A stretch of DNA of 13,412 nt from Smittium culicis (lineage: Eukaryota > Kickxellomycota > Harpellomycetes > Harpellales > Legeriomycetaceae): NCBI GenBank assembly GCA_001970855.1, contig LSSN01001769.1, positions 1 to 13,412 of the forward strand. The letters run 5' to 3'. The first letter of the stretch is position 1. Each line of letters begins with the position of its first letter. This document shows positions 1 through 9,179 of this stretch, piece by piece. A model generated the notes under the pieces. It was given only the letters and a program-made list of their open reading frames with translations, ran no database searches and was not told where the DNA came from. A program made the position numbers and the translations under genes.

Positions 1-278
1 AAAAAATTCAAAAATAAATAAAAATCGACAAGTTCTTGATACTAAATGTGCAAGAATTTTCAAAAAAAACAATTAAAAAATACGTACTACTAAACTTATC
101 GCTTAATGAGCTAATTATCCATGTAAAGAAAGTCAAACAACGCAACGGAAAATAGAGACACGAGCTCCTGTCACGAGATAACTACAAAATCTCGCTGTCG
201 AAATGCGAAATAAAAAAAATCGAAAAAACGCTAGGCGCCAAAATTAGGCGCGAAAAAAATAATAAATTTCGATCATGA
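1..278. other. AT-rich left flank, possible LINE 5' region
   Basis: No gene is supported here. The stretch is A-rich with short GC islands. It holds a perfect 6-bp inverted repeat, CGAGAT at 174-179 and ATCTCG at 189-194 with a 9-base loop, and two copies of TAGGCGC at about 231-251. The endonuclease reading frame of the LINE opens at 279, just after a TGA at 276-278. This stretch may therefore be the 5' untranslated part or a decayed first ORF of that element, but no ORF1 domain can be seen. Confidence 0.35.
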
Positions 279-1671
279 TATACGATTGGCAGTAATTATG
301 AAAAACCAATTACGCCAAAAAATAACACATTAACGTTGTTGACCTACAATATACGAGGTGTCAAGGGTATATCAGAAGAATTTCATTATTTTTTAATGCT
401 GTATAGACCAAATAGTGTAAAGCTACAACAAAAGCTTTTAAATAAAAAAACATATCTCTATAAAATACCTGTGTACACGTCAATAGAGTCTAAATCTGAC
501 CTTGTTAAAGGTGGAAGGGGGCTACTATTAGCAGTAAAAAACAACTGTGGACTTCAAATTAGTGAGCATAATTCAGCGCTTAGTTGGTTATCTGGAATAT
601 TAGAGGTCCAAACAAAAAATTAAAAAAAGATATTAATAAATATCATTAATACGCATATACCGGCTGACAATACAAGGAAAAAAGGATCTATTGACGAAAT
701 TTTCAGCCATATAAGTAAGGCCAAAAAAATTTTCGCAAAAATTTTTTTGCTTGGCGATTTTAATATGGGTGTTGATGATTCGAATAAATTTGTGAGAAAA
801 CTTGGAACTGGGCTCCAAACCGCTTAAGTAACAAACTCAACAGGATCGCGATGGTACAAACTAAAAACAGGCCGTATGATTGAACACATATATTATAGCG
901 GATCGCTAGAAAGGGAAAACTTATGCCTATTAAACAAAAAAATAGACCTAAGCGACCATTTCCCTATAATATCACAATGGAACTTCGATGCAATAAAAAC
1001 GGTGCAAAAAAAACCAAAAATTAATACTAGTAAAATAAGCATAATTTCTTGCCAATTAATAAATAGCAATAAATTTGCAGCGCAAAGTTCATCAAACTCA
1101 ACACTTATAGAGCTTTGCAAGCATACAATAAAAACGGTATGGGAAGAAACACAGGCTATGGATGCAGTGACGACTCCAAGCGACTATAAAACCGAACCTC
1201 TAAGCAAGAGAGCTCTCACCTGTATCAAAAACAGGCGAAATGCGTTCAAAAAATTTAGGCGTGGTATAGTTGACGAATCAGATTACGTAAGCTCAAAATA
1301 TATCGCAATTAAAGCTATAAAACTCGATCGAAAAACAAAATATAGTAAAAGAATGAAAATGATTGCCAACCAATTAATTTTCAACGATTCCAAAAAGCTT
1401 TGGAATTTAATTAAATCATACACCGGTAAATCGTTTAAAAGCATCTCCGATGACCCAGTGTACGATAAAAATAAAATTTTAATAACTGAAAAGATAAATA
1501 AAATTAAAAATTGGGCCAATCATTTTGGTGAGCTTGCTTTAGACGCTACTGGGAACAGCCGAACTGCCAATAAGTGGTAAAAGCTTATACCTAGCGACTA
1601 TGACTATTACCCAGAGTGTGATAGCAATTTATTATAGTATGATATCATTCAGGAACTTAATGATAAACCTA
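279..1671 (+). pseudogene. LINE endonuclease domain and linker, inactivated
   Basis: One frame reads through from 279, with stops at 621, 825, 1578 and 1635. Landmarks of the exonuclease-endonuclease-phosphatase fold appear in order: LLTYNIRGV (339-365), GGRGLLLAVKNN (about 516-551), NTHIP (about 648-662), LGDFNM (about 750-767) and SDHFPI (about 951-968). The usual catalytic-glutamate segment (QE-type) reads LQQK at about 420-431, so the acidic residue seems lost. There is no good ATG: the frame is open from 279, and starting at TTG 336 would be arbitrary. From about 1000 to 1580 lies a lysine-rich linker typical of the region between endonuclease and RT. Base composition is very AT-rich, unlike the RT part downstream. 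The LINE identity is secure; catalytic loss rests on an eye alignment. Confidence 0.9.
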
Positions 1672-1680
1672 AAAAAAAAA

Positions 1681-2885
1681 GCTCCATGAGCAAATAGTGA
1701 ACCATCTGAAGTATGGAAACTGGTGATAATTGAGCCATCACCAACATCATCACTAGCAAAATTAATAAATAAAATTATCAATATAATGTACGACACAGGG
1801 GTTATACCCACGTGCCTAGAAACATCAGTAGTGGTCCCGGTACCTAAAAAGGGTGACCTGAAGGACCCCGACAACTATCGAGGGATATCACTGATCCCAA
1901 CACTGGCGAAACTGGTGGCCAAAATTGTGACCACCAAACTCAGCAAAATCGATGCGAAATACCAAATATTGGTAAAAGAACAAGCCGGATTTCGGAATTT
2001 CGAGGAGTGTGCGGGCCAAGCGACCACTCTATACGAAATAGTACGCTGACGCAAAATTCAGAACAAGGAAACATGGCTGTGCTATATCGACTATAGCAAG
2101 GCCTACGACCGGGTCCCCCACATGGCCCTACTGCATAAACTGCGATCAGTGGGCATTGGGGGAAAACTCCTCAGTATGATCAAGGACATGTATGGCGCTC
2201 CGAAAATCGCAGTTAGAGTTTGAAATGAAGTTTCCAACCCTACTGAATACCTATGTGGAGTGCGGCAAGGGTGCCTAGCCTCGCCCATACTCTTCGATTT
2301 TTATATAAATGACATATCCAAAGACATACTTGGTGTGCGAGTGCCTGGACTCACCTCACGCATACCTGAACTACTGTTTGCCGACGATGCCGTGCTATTG
2401 GCCGAAACATCAGCCGATTTACAAGCCGCACTGGATACCATAACCGAATGGCCGGACACTTGGGAAATGGCTGTGAATGCCTCCAAGTGCGGGATAATGA
2501 CTATAAGCGAGGAGTTGACTACTGATATGACCCTGCAGGGTCAAAAAGTCGACTCCACCGACCAGTACACCTACTTGGGCTATATTATGAATATAAAGTG
2601 GGATGTATCTTGGTCGATCAAGAACAACAAGAATAAGGCCAGGAAGGCTGTATTCGCTGCCTAAAGCTCCCTGAGGCGGTCATATGTGCTCACATCACTA
2701 AAAATCAAGTTCATCAATTCGGTTCTTATGCAAATTGGATGTTATGGTGGGGAGACATTTGGCATGAGCGAAGCCAGATGCAAGCCCATACAGTCAGAAA
2801 TCGACAAGTCAATCCGAATAGCTGCCAACGTCGGTAAATAAGCGGCCATGGAGCGCATTAGGGACAAACTGGGTAAACCTCAGTG
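1681..2885 (+). pseudogene. LINE reverse transcriptase domain, inactivated
   Basis: This segment is homologous to RNA-dependent DNA polymerase of non-LTR elements. The frame starts with a KAP(stop)-like segment at about 1678-1689, matching the usual KAPG motif upstream of RT, with the glycine codon now TGA. Following motifs are PVPKKGDL.DPDNYRGIS (about 1840-1890), motif A YIDYSKAYDRVPH with the catalytic Asp (2083-2121), motif B GVRQGCLASP (2257-2286), motif C FADD (2377-2388), a SKCGIM block (about 2488-2505) and a YTYLGYI thumb block (about 2566-2586). Stops are TGA 1687, TGA 2047, TGA 2221, TAA 2662 and TAA 2839. Each sits where an Arg, Gly, Tyr or similar codon would be one base away. 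The catalytic residues survive, which suggests fairly recent death compared with the transposase relics to the right. Codons are G/C-richer than in the endonuclease part. Confidence 0.96.
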
Positions 2886-3032
2886 TTAATTCGCACCAGC
2901 ACTGCCTGTGAGCGTGCATACCATAAGTGGTCAACTTCAAAACCATGGATCGCCGACCTCATCAATGCACCAATGAAGGCGCAGATGGCCACATGGATGA
3001 CCGAGAAAGCCCAATGGATCAAAAAATTCTGA
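2886..3032 (+). pseudogene. LINE C-terminal tail after a frameshift
   Basis: The RT frame ends at TAA 2887-2889. A different frame starting at 2886 continues the protein: it reads TSTACERAYHKWSTSKPW, then IADLINAPMK and TWMTEKAQWIKKF, ending at TGA 3030-3032. The composition and Trp/Lys pattern resemble the tail that follows the thumb in LINE proteins. The join lies directly behind a segment, RIRDKLGKP, in the previous frame. I see no Cys/His zinc knuckle in it. It was probably continuous with the RT ORF before an indel near 2870-2886. Confidence 0.75.
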
Positions 3033-3358
3033 ACATGAGATTTAAAATGTAAGACTATAATAACTATAGTAGGCCTGAAACTACGAAAAAACTGATTTTT
3101 CATCCTCCATTGAGCGTTGTAAAGGAATTTCGGAAATAAATACAACTTTTTTGACCTAAAAGAAATGTACCTAGAAATTATGATTGGTCTTTAAAGCTTT
3201 GGGGAAATGTGTATTGATAAATTCTTGAATTCCAAGCACCTTTCCAAAATGAAAATAGTCGACCAATAATTTAAAATGGTTTTCAGCTGATGAATAATTT
3301 TTTTGTCTACATGGGTCGATTATTTACTTCTGAATTTCAGTCATTAGCAAACTCTTTA
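3033..3358. other. LINE 3' flank, no gene seen
   Basis: No coding region is supported. A 6-bp perfect inverted repeat with a 5-base loop (ACTATA 3054-3059, TATAGT 3065-3070) lies about 20 bases after the last LINE codon. It could be part of the element's 3' untranslated region, where many LINEs carry a hairpin that their RT recognises; that role is inference only. The rest is plain AT-rich sequence. Minus-strand open frames here are chance readings. Confidence 0.4.
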
Positions 3359-3759
3359 GGGGTGGGGGCGTCTAATCAATATTAAATGCGCATTCGATCT
3401 GGAACAACTGCTCAATATTCAGATCTGGAAACAGCCAAAATTTTGAAAGCAATTTGAGTTCCCAGAATATTTTTAATTCATAATATAAGTGATAACCAGC
3501 CTCAAATAAAAATTTCGCTGTGAGTTTGTGTCGCTGTGAAATTCTGCGACTTGCTATGAGTATATTCGTACAACAGATACTATTTATTATTCAGAAATCA
3601 ATGGTGCTAACTATTATAAAACTTATTTTAATATCGAAAAACTTATTTTATTATAAATTAAATATCCTCGTTTTACGAAGATATTAAATATATTGTACAA
3701 AGAGAAAAATATTCTCGTCAGTTGAGTTGTTCCAAATTCGCAAGATTCCCCCACCCCCC
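3359..3759. repeat. Possible MITE-like segment with inverted ends
   Basis: Two blocks near the left end recur inverted near the right end. GGGGTGGGGG (3359-3368) pairs with the C-run block at 3748-3759, and GGAACAACT (3401-3409) pairs with AGTTGTTCC (3725-3733). The spacing between the blocks differs on the two sides (32 against 14 bases), so the ends are diverged. No target duplication is visible: there is a TA before the left end but none after the right end. A hairpin with a 3-base loop lies inside at about 3658-3687. No protein is encoded. It may be a short non-autonomous DNA element or a coincidence of low-complexity G/C runs. Confidence 0.3.
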
Positions 3760-3800
3760 AAAACAAAGGATATATAACCATCTCGCACTTCCAAAAAAAT

Positions 3801-3821
3801 GTGTGTGTGTGTGGGGGGGGG
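3801..3821. repeat. GT microsatellite followed by G run
   Basis: (GT)6 at 3801-3812 is followed directly by nine G at 3813-3821. This simple repeat is prone to slippage. The bases after it (GTATCTAATATTTAAT, 3821-3836) resemble the bases after the G run at 3364 (GTCTAATCAATATTAAAT), so the G run may belong to a diverged copy of the end of the 3359-3759 segment. Confidence 0.85.
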
Positions 3822-3829
3822 TATCTAAT

Positions 3830-6800
3830 ATTTAATAAAAAAATGAAAATACTCTATTCATATAGCAAAAAAAAATACTAATAATAATAAAAGAAAATTT
3901 CTAGTTCTAATAGCTAGGTAGCAGGGAAAGAACCAATACACAATAAGTAAGAACCAGCTGTAATATATGTAGATTCTAGAGCGGCTGAGTGGGAACGGTT
4001 CAAAAATTATTTTTTTCATAAATTTTATAACTTTTTATATAATTTTTCTTATGTTTTTAATTTATGTTTAAGGATCTGTGAGAAAAAAAAATCTGAAAGC
4101 TGATTTTAAAAAAATGTATCAAAGTTAATAAAAAATTTAATAATGAATGGAATTGCTTTGGATTTTGAATATTATTGGAATAAAAACTATGTGATTTTCT
4201 ATCTTAAATAAAATAAGTAAAAAATCATCTGTAAACCGTTATTTGAGGGAAAAGGTTTATTCACTAAATAATAATAAAAAATTTACATTAGAGAATTACT
4301 TTATAAAATATCTTATTTATAAAACCTATATGTTTAAATTTAAATTATATAAAAATTTGTGTTAATAAGATTAATTATTTTGCAACATTATCTAAAATAT
4401 TTTAAAATTAAAATTTACACATATTGAAATGATGATTTCTTATTAATAACTTAATTTGATCAATATAATCATTTTTGTGCTCAAAAAATATTGGTAAAAG
4501 CTTTTTTTTATTCTAAAAAACAACAGATTTTTTTCCCCTATATAAAAATTTAAAAAATTCTACATAATTACTTTAATTACTTGTTTTATACCCATTAAAA
4601 ATCATAAAATGTATAGAAAAAATAATAATAACTATATTAGTAAAGCAAATTGTTGAATGAGCCTTTTACTAATTCGATTTAAAAACCGCAAAAATAAAAA
4701 ATAAAAATATTATTATTATATCAGGTTGAGATTCTATAAAATTAAAAAAATACATTTTTTTTTAGAAATTGATTGGTTTTTATACTCACGAATTTTTACT
4801 ATTATTAGCTACATATGATTGCTGGTTTTTAGTAATTATTTCAAATTAAAAAAAATTTCTTATTTATTAGTTAGTACAGAAATTGGGTGAACTCTTTAAT
4901 GTAATAAAACCATTTAAATTGTTATAAAATTGAATCTATAAATTGTTGAGGGTCAGATTTAATCTGACAAAATATTCAACTGATACAAAATAATAAGCTA
5001 AAAGCAATAAAAATTAAGTATTTTAGTTCATAGGCTCTTGCTATTTTTGGTTAGTTGCAAGAAAAAAATAACCCTTTATGTATTTAAATATTTCGCTATA
5101 TAAATTTAGGCCAAAAAAAATCTTCGGCGTAAATACTTCTTTCCATACTTTTGTACTGGTAGAATCGAAGTTTTTTGATTTTTTTTACGTACTTTTAAAC
5201 GATTATAATTATATTTTTATTCCACTGATTACTACATGATCTATATTTTTTTTTCAAAAACAAAAAAGCTGTTTAACTATTTATGTATATTTTTCAAAAA
5301 AAAAAAAAAATAGGTAATAAAAAACTAAAAAAAAATTATAGTATTTTTGAATAAATATGTGGATTATCAAAATTATGATTATAATAAAAAAATTTAAAGA
5401 TTTTTATTTTTGTTAAAATATATTCAATGATTCAAATTTATGAAAATTTTAAAATCTATTCTATTATTGTATAATTTTTTTATAATCACTTCAATGACAA
5501 TATTTTTTATTTTGATATAGTTGATTATCAGCTCTCATGAAATCCTAAAATTAAATACATTCGGTACCAAATATAACATAACACTTTTTCTGATCTATTA
5601 AAATAATATTTATTATTATAGCTAATTTTTTAAATTCCATTAAAAACTTTCAAATTAGAAAAAGATTTTAAATTGTGTTTTAAATTATTATTTTTTTTGC
5701 ATATAGAAATTTTTGTTAGTAGTTAATCTCTTGTTCGTAATATTCTGGAACATTCGATTGATAACTATAAAGATTAATTAGATTGATTAACTCTTAAGGA
5801 CTAAATTATAGAATTTAGCGAGATATAATTCTTAATTATTTAACTGTTTTTTGATAAGTTAGTATTACTGTGCAATTTTATTTTTATGGTAAACTCAATA
5901 AATGTCAGTAAAAAAATAGCTTGTTAAAAAAAGTTAAACCATATTTTAGATTTGGTAAACTTTGATACATATACATATTGAATTAAATATATATAATCTT
6001 TGGATTTATATTAACCTTAAACTCGATGTAAATTCCATGGAAAAAAATAGATGCAATTTTGAATGATATAAAAATTTGCAAGTTCACTATATAGATATCA
6101 ATATATAGTTAACTAGTAAAATTATTAGAAATATAGTTTATGTAATGGTTTTAGCATTGAATTTTCTTTGCTACTTTAAATTAATTATTTTTAATATATT
6201 AAGTTGTGTATCAGTGTCAGAGATATACAATAATTAAATATTGATGGGGATTTTATTAAAAATGCAAAATATATGTTCTGCTAAATCATTACTGAGCAAC
6301 AGTATTATATATATAAACTTTTGGTTGGTATATGATAAGTGATATTATTTAATATTTATTGGTATACCAAATCTTACTATTAATTTTTATGAGATCAGAA
6401 TTATACTAATTTTAGTTAATGTAGATTTATATTTGGTAGTTCAAAAATAACCTAAAACTCGAGAAATGGTTAAATTCCAGACTAAATTGGAATAGTTAAA
6501 TGATGAGTAAAAAATTTTCTATACAAGAATTTATGGTTCTGCTAGGTTCGATTGCTTACTTTGAGGAAACAGGGTTTGACTGAATGAAAATCGTGGTTTT
6601 TTATTTTCTTTATTATTTTCTTATGGTAAGAGTCGCTTTTTTAAACTTTTGGATTTGCTTTTTGTGTTTTTCTTCCTTTTATGGGCTTAACATTAATAAA
6701 ATAAACTGTAATAAAAAAGCAGATTTTGTTTGATGTATATTTAATAAAGTTATTTATTTTAAAAATTTTATTGTTTTTATCTTATTAAACATATTTTTTA

Positions 6801-6900
6801 ATAATCAAGAAGGATTCATAAAATTTCTTTCTTTAACGTTATATTAATTCAACTCGTAAATAAATCTTGTAACATCTTACACAATATTTATGATAATTGG
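3830..6900. other. Very AT-rich gene-free spacer
   Basis: About 3 kb dominated by A and T homopolymer runs and TA/TAA tracts, with stops dense in all six frames. No protein motif, tRNA or rRNA was recognised. Small structures are present: a 17-base perfect palindrome with a single central T at 4952-4968 (GTCAGATT / AATCTGAC), and ACTATATA/TATATAGT arms with an 8-base loop around 6089-6112. A somewhat more GC-balanced patch lies at about 6535-6600, but its content is unidentified. Any relic here is too decayed to read by eye. Confidence 0.6.
4952..4968. repeat. Short perfect palindrome
   Basis: GTCAGATT and AATCTGAC are separated by one T, giving 8-bp arms. It stands out because its G/C content exceeds that of its surroundings. 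It could be chance, a protein-binding site, or the junction of an old insertion. No partner copy was found. Confidence 0.4.
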
Positions 6901-6956
6901 ATTAATTCAAATTACAGTGTTAGTACAACTTGAATAATCTCTTTATTTTAGATTGA

Positions 6957-7852
6957 TCTAGTTCAGTAGCCAGATGCTGTATGTTGAATCTATATTTTTA
7001 TTTGGTAAAACTGGCCAAGGTAAAACTACAAGTGTAAAGTGTTACTCTTTTATGACATACACTTATTTACATTTTAATTTAAACGAAATATCATTGTTTT
7101 TTGCGCTAAATATATATAATAGTTTAAATTGGGGCTATGTTTAAAATTTTGGGGAAAATAAACCCAGATACTGTTAGATACTTTGTATTATAGAATGTTA
7201 TTTATTCATTTTAGTGGGGTAACTTATTGGTTCAGCGATATCTATGATACGAAATGACGATTGTTTATTGTCTGAAAATATATTTAATTAGTGATTGAAT
7301 AATTACTGTATCTGGAATCGAAGTCCGATATAGTTGATGACCCAACATTTTGCATAATCGATGTTTACAGTTACATGTAATTTGATCTAGCGATAGTTGG
7401 ATGAAGGTAATAGTGGTGTATTTTTGATTTATTTTTTTATGTTGATATTATTAGTAATGGGACCTATTAGGATGAAGAACTGGAATGTGTGATTAGCGAC
7501 GATAAAAGGGTTATATTTTTGCAAGATGGAATTTCCTGTATTTATAATATGATTAGATTAGAATTTATAAAAAAGTCCGAAAAAATTATTGTTTTTTATT
7601 TGTTTTCTTGCATATATATGTGACACAAGGTTCGGATCCTTGAAATAAAAAATGTGGCCTAGAATAGATACATTGCGTACTTTTTATATGGTTTTAATAA
7701 GGCTAAATTTGGGCTTTTGGTAGTTTTGGTGTGTATTTAATAAGCAGCTGGAGGATATATTTCCTACTCGGGAAAAAGCAGAGGATATATACAGCTACTC
7801 TTTCCAAATACGATAAATAGCTTGCTCGCATTTTCAATATGCGATTAATGAT
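6957..7852 (+). pseudogene. Tc1/mariner transposase relic, copy C (+)
   Basis: Cut-and-paste transposases of this family have an N-terminal helix-turn-helix region and a DDE/D catalytic core. No ORF survives, but family landmarks occur in order through stops and frame changes. SSVARC at about 6957-6980 resembles the first HTH. A KTG segment follows at about 7004. LLSEN-IFN (7265-7288) with NNYCIW (7298-7315) in the same frame resembles the FSDE...VWR region. GGATGAAGGTAATAGTGG near 7399-7416 resembles the GGG.VMVWG block. IFLQDGISC (about 7516-7542), followed by RLEFIKK, resembles FxQDGAxCH. FYLFSC to AAAAATGTGG (about 7594-7660) lies where WP..SPDLN.IENVW belongs. KQLEDIFPTREKAEDIY at 7742-7792 with IAC..FQYAIND to 7852 resembles the C-terminus. 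The distance from the SDE-like to the QDG-like site is about 83 codons, near the usual value. No inverted ends were confirmed; TACAGTGT at 6913-6920 is a weak candidate. Confidence 0.7.
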
Positions 7853-7916
7853 AAAATAATAGCAGCGCGAGCTATCGATTATTAGATTTTTGGAGGATCA
7901 GAGTTTAGATAAGCCA

Positions 7917-8930
7917 TTAAAAGGTATAGATATCAGAGTGTACTAACATGATAACGTACAGGCAATTTAATCGTATTTATTTTTTTCAGACAGCAGCAGT
8001 CTAACGAGAGATTAAAAAATCCAATACTGATGTTTATAATAAAGAGATTGAACTTTAAAAATTTATAGAATGCTATAAATAATTGTTAATGAAAAAAGTT
8101 AGATAAAGCGATATAGCTTATTAAGTAGTAAGTTAATGGCATAAATTTCGCGCTATGGCATCTCTAACAAGCTCATTTGGTATATATGGGATATTCTTGG
8201 GCGAAACGGGACTTTTTTATTTTGAAATATTAATTGCTTGCTTGAATTAGGTAAAGATATTGGCTATATAATTTAACTCATTCGAAGCAACTTTTTAATA
8301 ATATTGTAAAATAAAAGTAACAACAAAGTAGGAAAAAATTAATAGGAAAAGTTCCGTACCTTGAAATAATCACTCATATTTTAATACGCGTATGTGTATA
8401 CTATGTACATTACATTTAAAAAAGATTTCTAAGAAAAAATACCTAGACTTTATTGGCTAAATGCGAAAATTGGTGCGGGACCATTTGCCTTTTTTATGGG
8501 TTTTAAGGCAAATTCAAAGATATGTAGGGGACCTTAACCCTTTCAGGTGCGGTTGCCTATTTTTGCGATAAAAAAAGTCTAATACCAAATGCTAAACTGA
8601 TAATGGAAAACAATTTTAAAACGCATTATTAGCTAACGATTTAAGCAGCCCAATAAAAAATACTTTTTATTTGGATTAACCAATTATGATTTTTAGCTAA
8701 GTTTTAGAGCGTTGGCCCCGTAAAAGGGTAGGTTAAATACGCGAGTATCTGTAGGGTGATAATAAAGGGTGCTAGGGTAATCCAATAAAAAGCGTGTAAG
8801 ATAGCAGATTTGAAGGTTGGCTAGGTATACTTGTTTTAATAGGGACCGTTTCTCAATGATTCGCTGAAAAAAGCATGCGCTAGCTATTTTTTCTATCCTT
8901 GAATGATATTATCTTTCCAATTCCAGAGCC
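7917..8930 (-). pseudogene. Tc1/mariner transposase relic, copy A (-)
   Basis: Read on the minus strand, GSGIGKIISFKDRK (from 8930) and NH.ETVPIKTSIPSQPSN resemble the second DNA-binding subdomain. HPLLSPYRYSRI (8771-8736) resembles the segment before the first catalytic Asp. IFEF and KRQMV near 8529-8480 resemble the SDES.F...VWR region. A V-ISRYGTFPI block at about 8371-8342 resembles MVWG.IS.xG. RDAIARNLCH (about 8165-8136) lies where DNAxxH belongs. The frame reading LYLTFFINNYL then HSINF (about 8108-8064) aligns position by position with WP..SPDLNIIE.LWNF. TAAV..K then IMLVHSDIYTF (about 8003-7920) resembles the C-terminal R-I...G..T tail, ending at TAA 7919-7917. A spacing surplus between 8771 and 8371 suggests an indel. 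The N-terminus probably reaches about 9100 but is unreadable. Confidence 0.7.
8342..8385. repeat. Diverged repeat, copy 1 (MVWG region)
   Basis: Direct repeat of 10467-10510, with 35 of 44 bases identical by hand count and no gaps. Both copies cover the part of the transposase that would encode the conserved MVWG.IS block on the minus strand. This shows that relics A and B come from one transposon family. Confidence 0.85.
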
Positions 8931-9179
8931 TATAGCAGTTTAGAAGAATTATATAATTTACTAATATTTATATTGTTTAGAAATTTTCGATGACTATATG
9001 TAGGGGTTTCATACTAGTGGTAATCTATAATTCTGATGATTTTAACGGAATTAGATAATGGTCAATGATTATACCCGTCGGTGTAAATCCATGACCTTTT
9101 TATTTGGACCATTGCAGCGATTTCAAATAGTAGACAGAAATGTTCACACCAAAAAAAAAAACAAGGATTTAATTAAATT

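Larger units (their letters stand above)
279..3032 (+). mobile_element. Decayed LINE (non-LTR) retrotransposon
   Basis: This is a retroelement that moves by target-primed reverse transcription: its endonuclease nicks DNA and its reverse transcriptase copies the RNA at the nick. Domain order is endonuclease (about 279-1000), linker (about 1000-1670), RT (about 1681-2660) and C-terminal tail (to 3032), as in APE-type LINEs. There is no LTR and no integrase. The coding frame is broken by TAA 621, TAA 825, TAA 1578, TAG 1635, TGA 1687, TGA 2047, TGA 2221, TAA 2662 and TAA 2839. It has a frame change near the A10 run at 1671-1680 and another near 2886. No poly(A) tail, 3' simple repeat or target-site duplication is evident, so the ends are uncertain. 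The copy cannot be autonomous. Clade assignment (L1/Tad/other) is not possible by eye. Confidence 0.95.

Noticed and set aside
893..1519. Two minus-strand hydrophobic open frames (893-1120 and 1283-1519)
   Set aside because: They lie antisense to the LINE coding frame. A/T-rich lysine and isoleucine codons read backwards give Phe/Leu-rich peptides, so they are shadows.
7000..7045. GKTGQGKTT on the + strand, resembling a Walker A nucleotide-binding loop
   Set aside because: No Walker B or other ATPase motif follows, and the frame is short. It sits where a Tc1-type HTH is followed by a K-T-G turn, which explains it better.
7626..7642. CAAGG-TTCGGAT-CCTTG, a 5-bp stem and 7-base loop like a tRNA T-arm
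   Set aside because: No anticodon arm, D-arm or matching acceptor stem lies at the correct distance upstream, and the loop lacks the usual A. It falls inside relic C.
7930..8030. Plus-strand reading with HDNVQA, like a transposase QDNAP motif
   Set aside because: The minus strand of the same bases fits the C-terminus of relic A with better order and neighbours, so the plus reading is an antisense shadow.
8175..8230. Plus-strand GIYGIFLGETGLF, resembling an MVWG block
   Set aside because: It lies downstream of the HDN-like reading (wrong order) and opposite the core of relic A; taken as chance.
9074..9091. Minus-strand reading WIYTDG, like the core of a retroelement RNase H
   Set aside because: Six residues only, with no other RNase H motif up- or downstream. 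It lies between relics D and A where transposase N-terminal sequence is expected, so it is probably chance.
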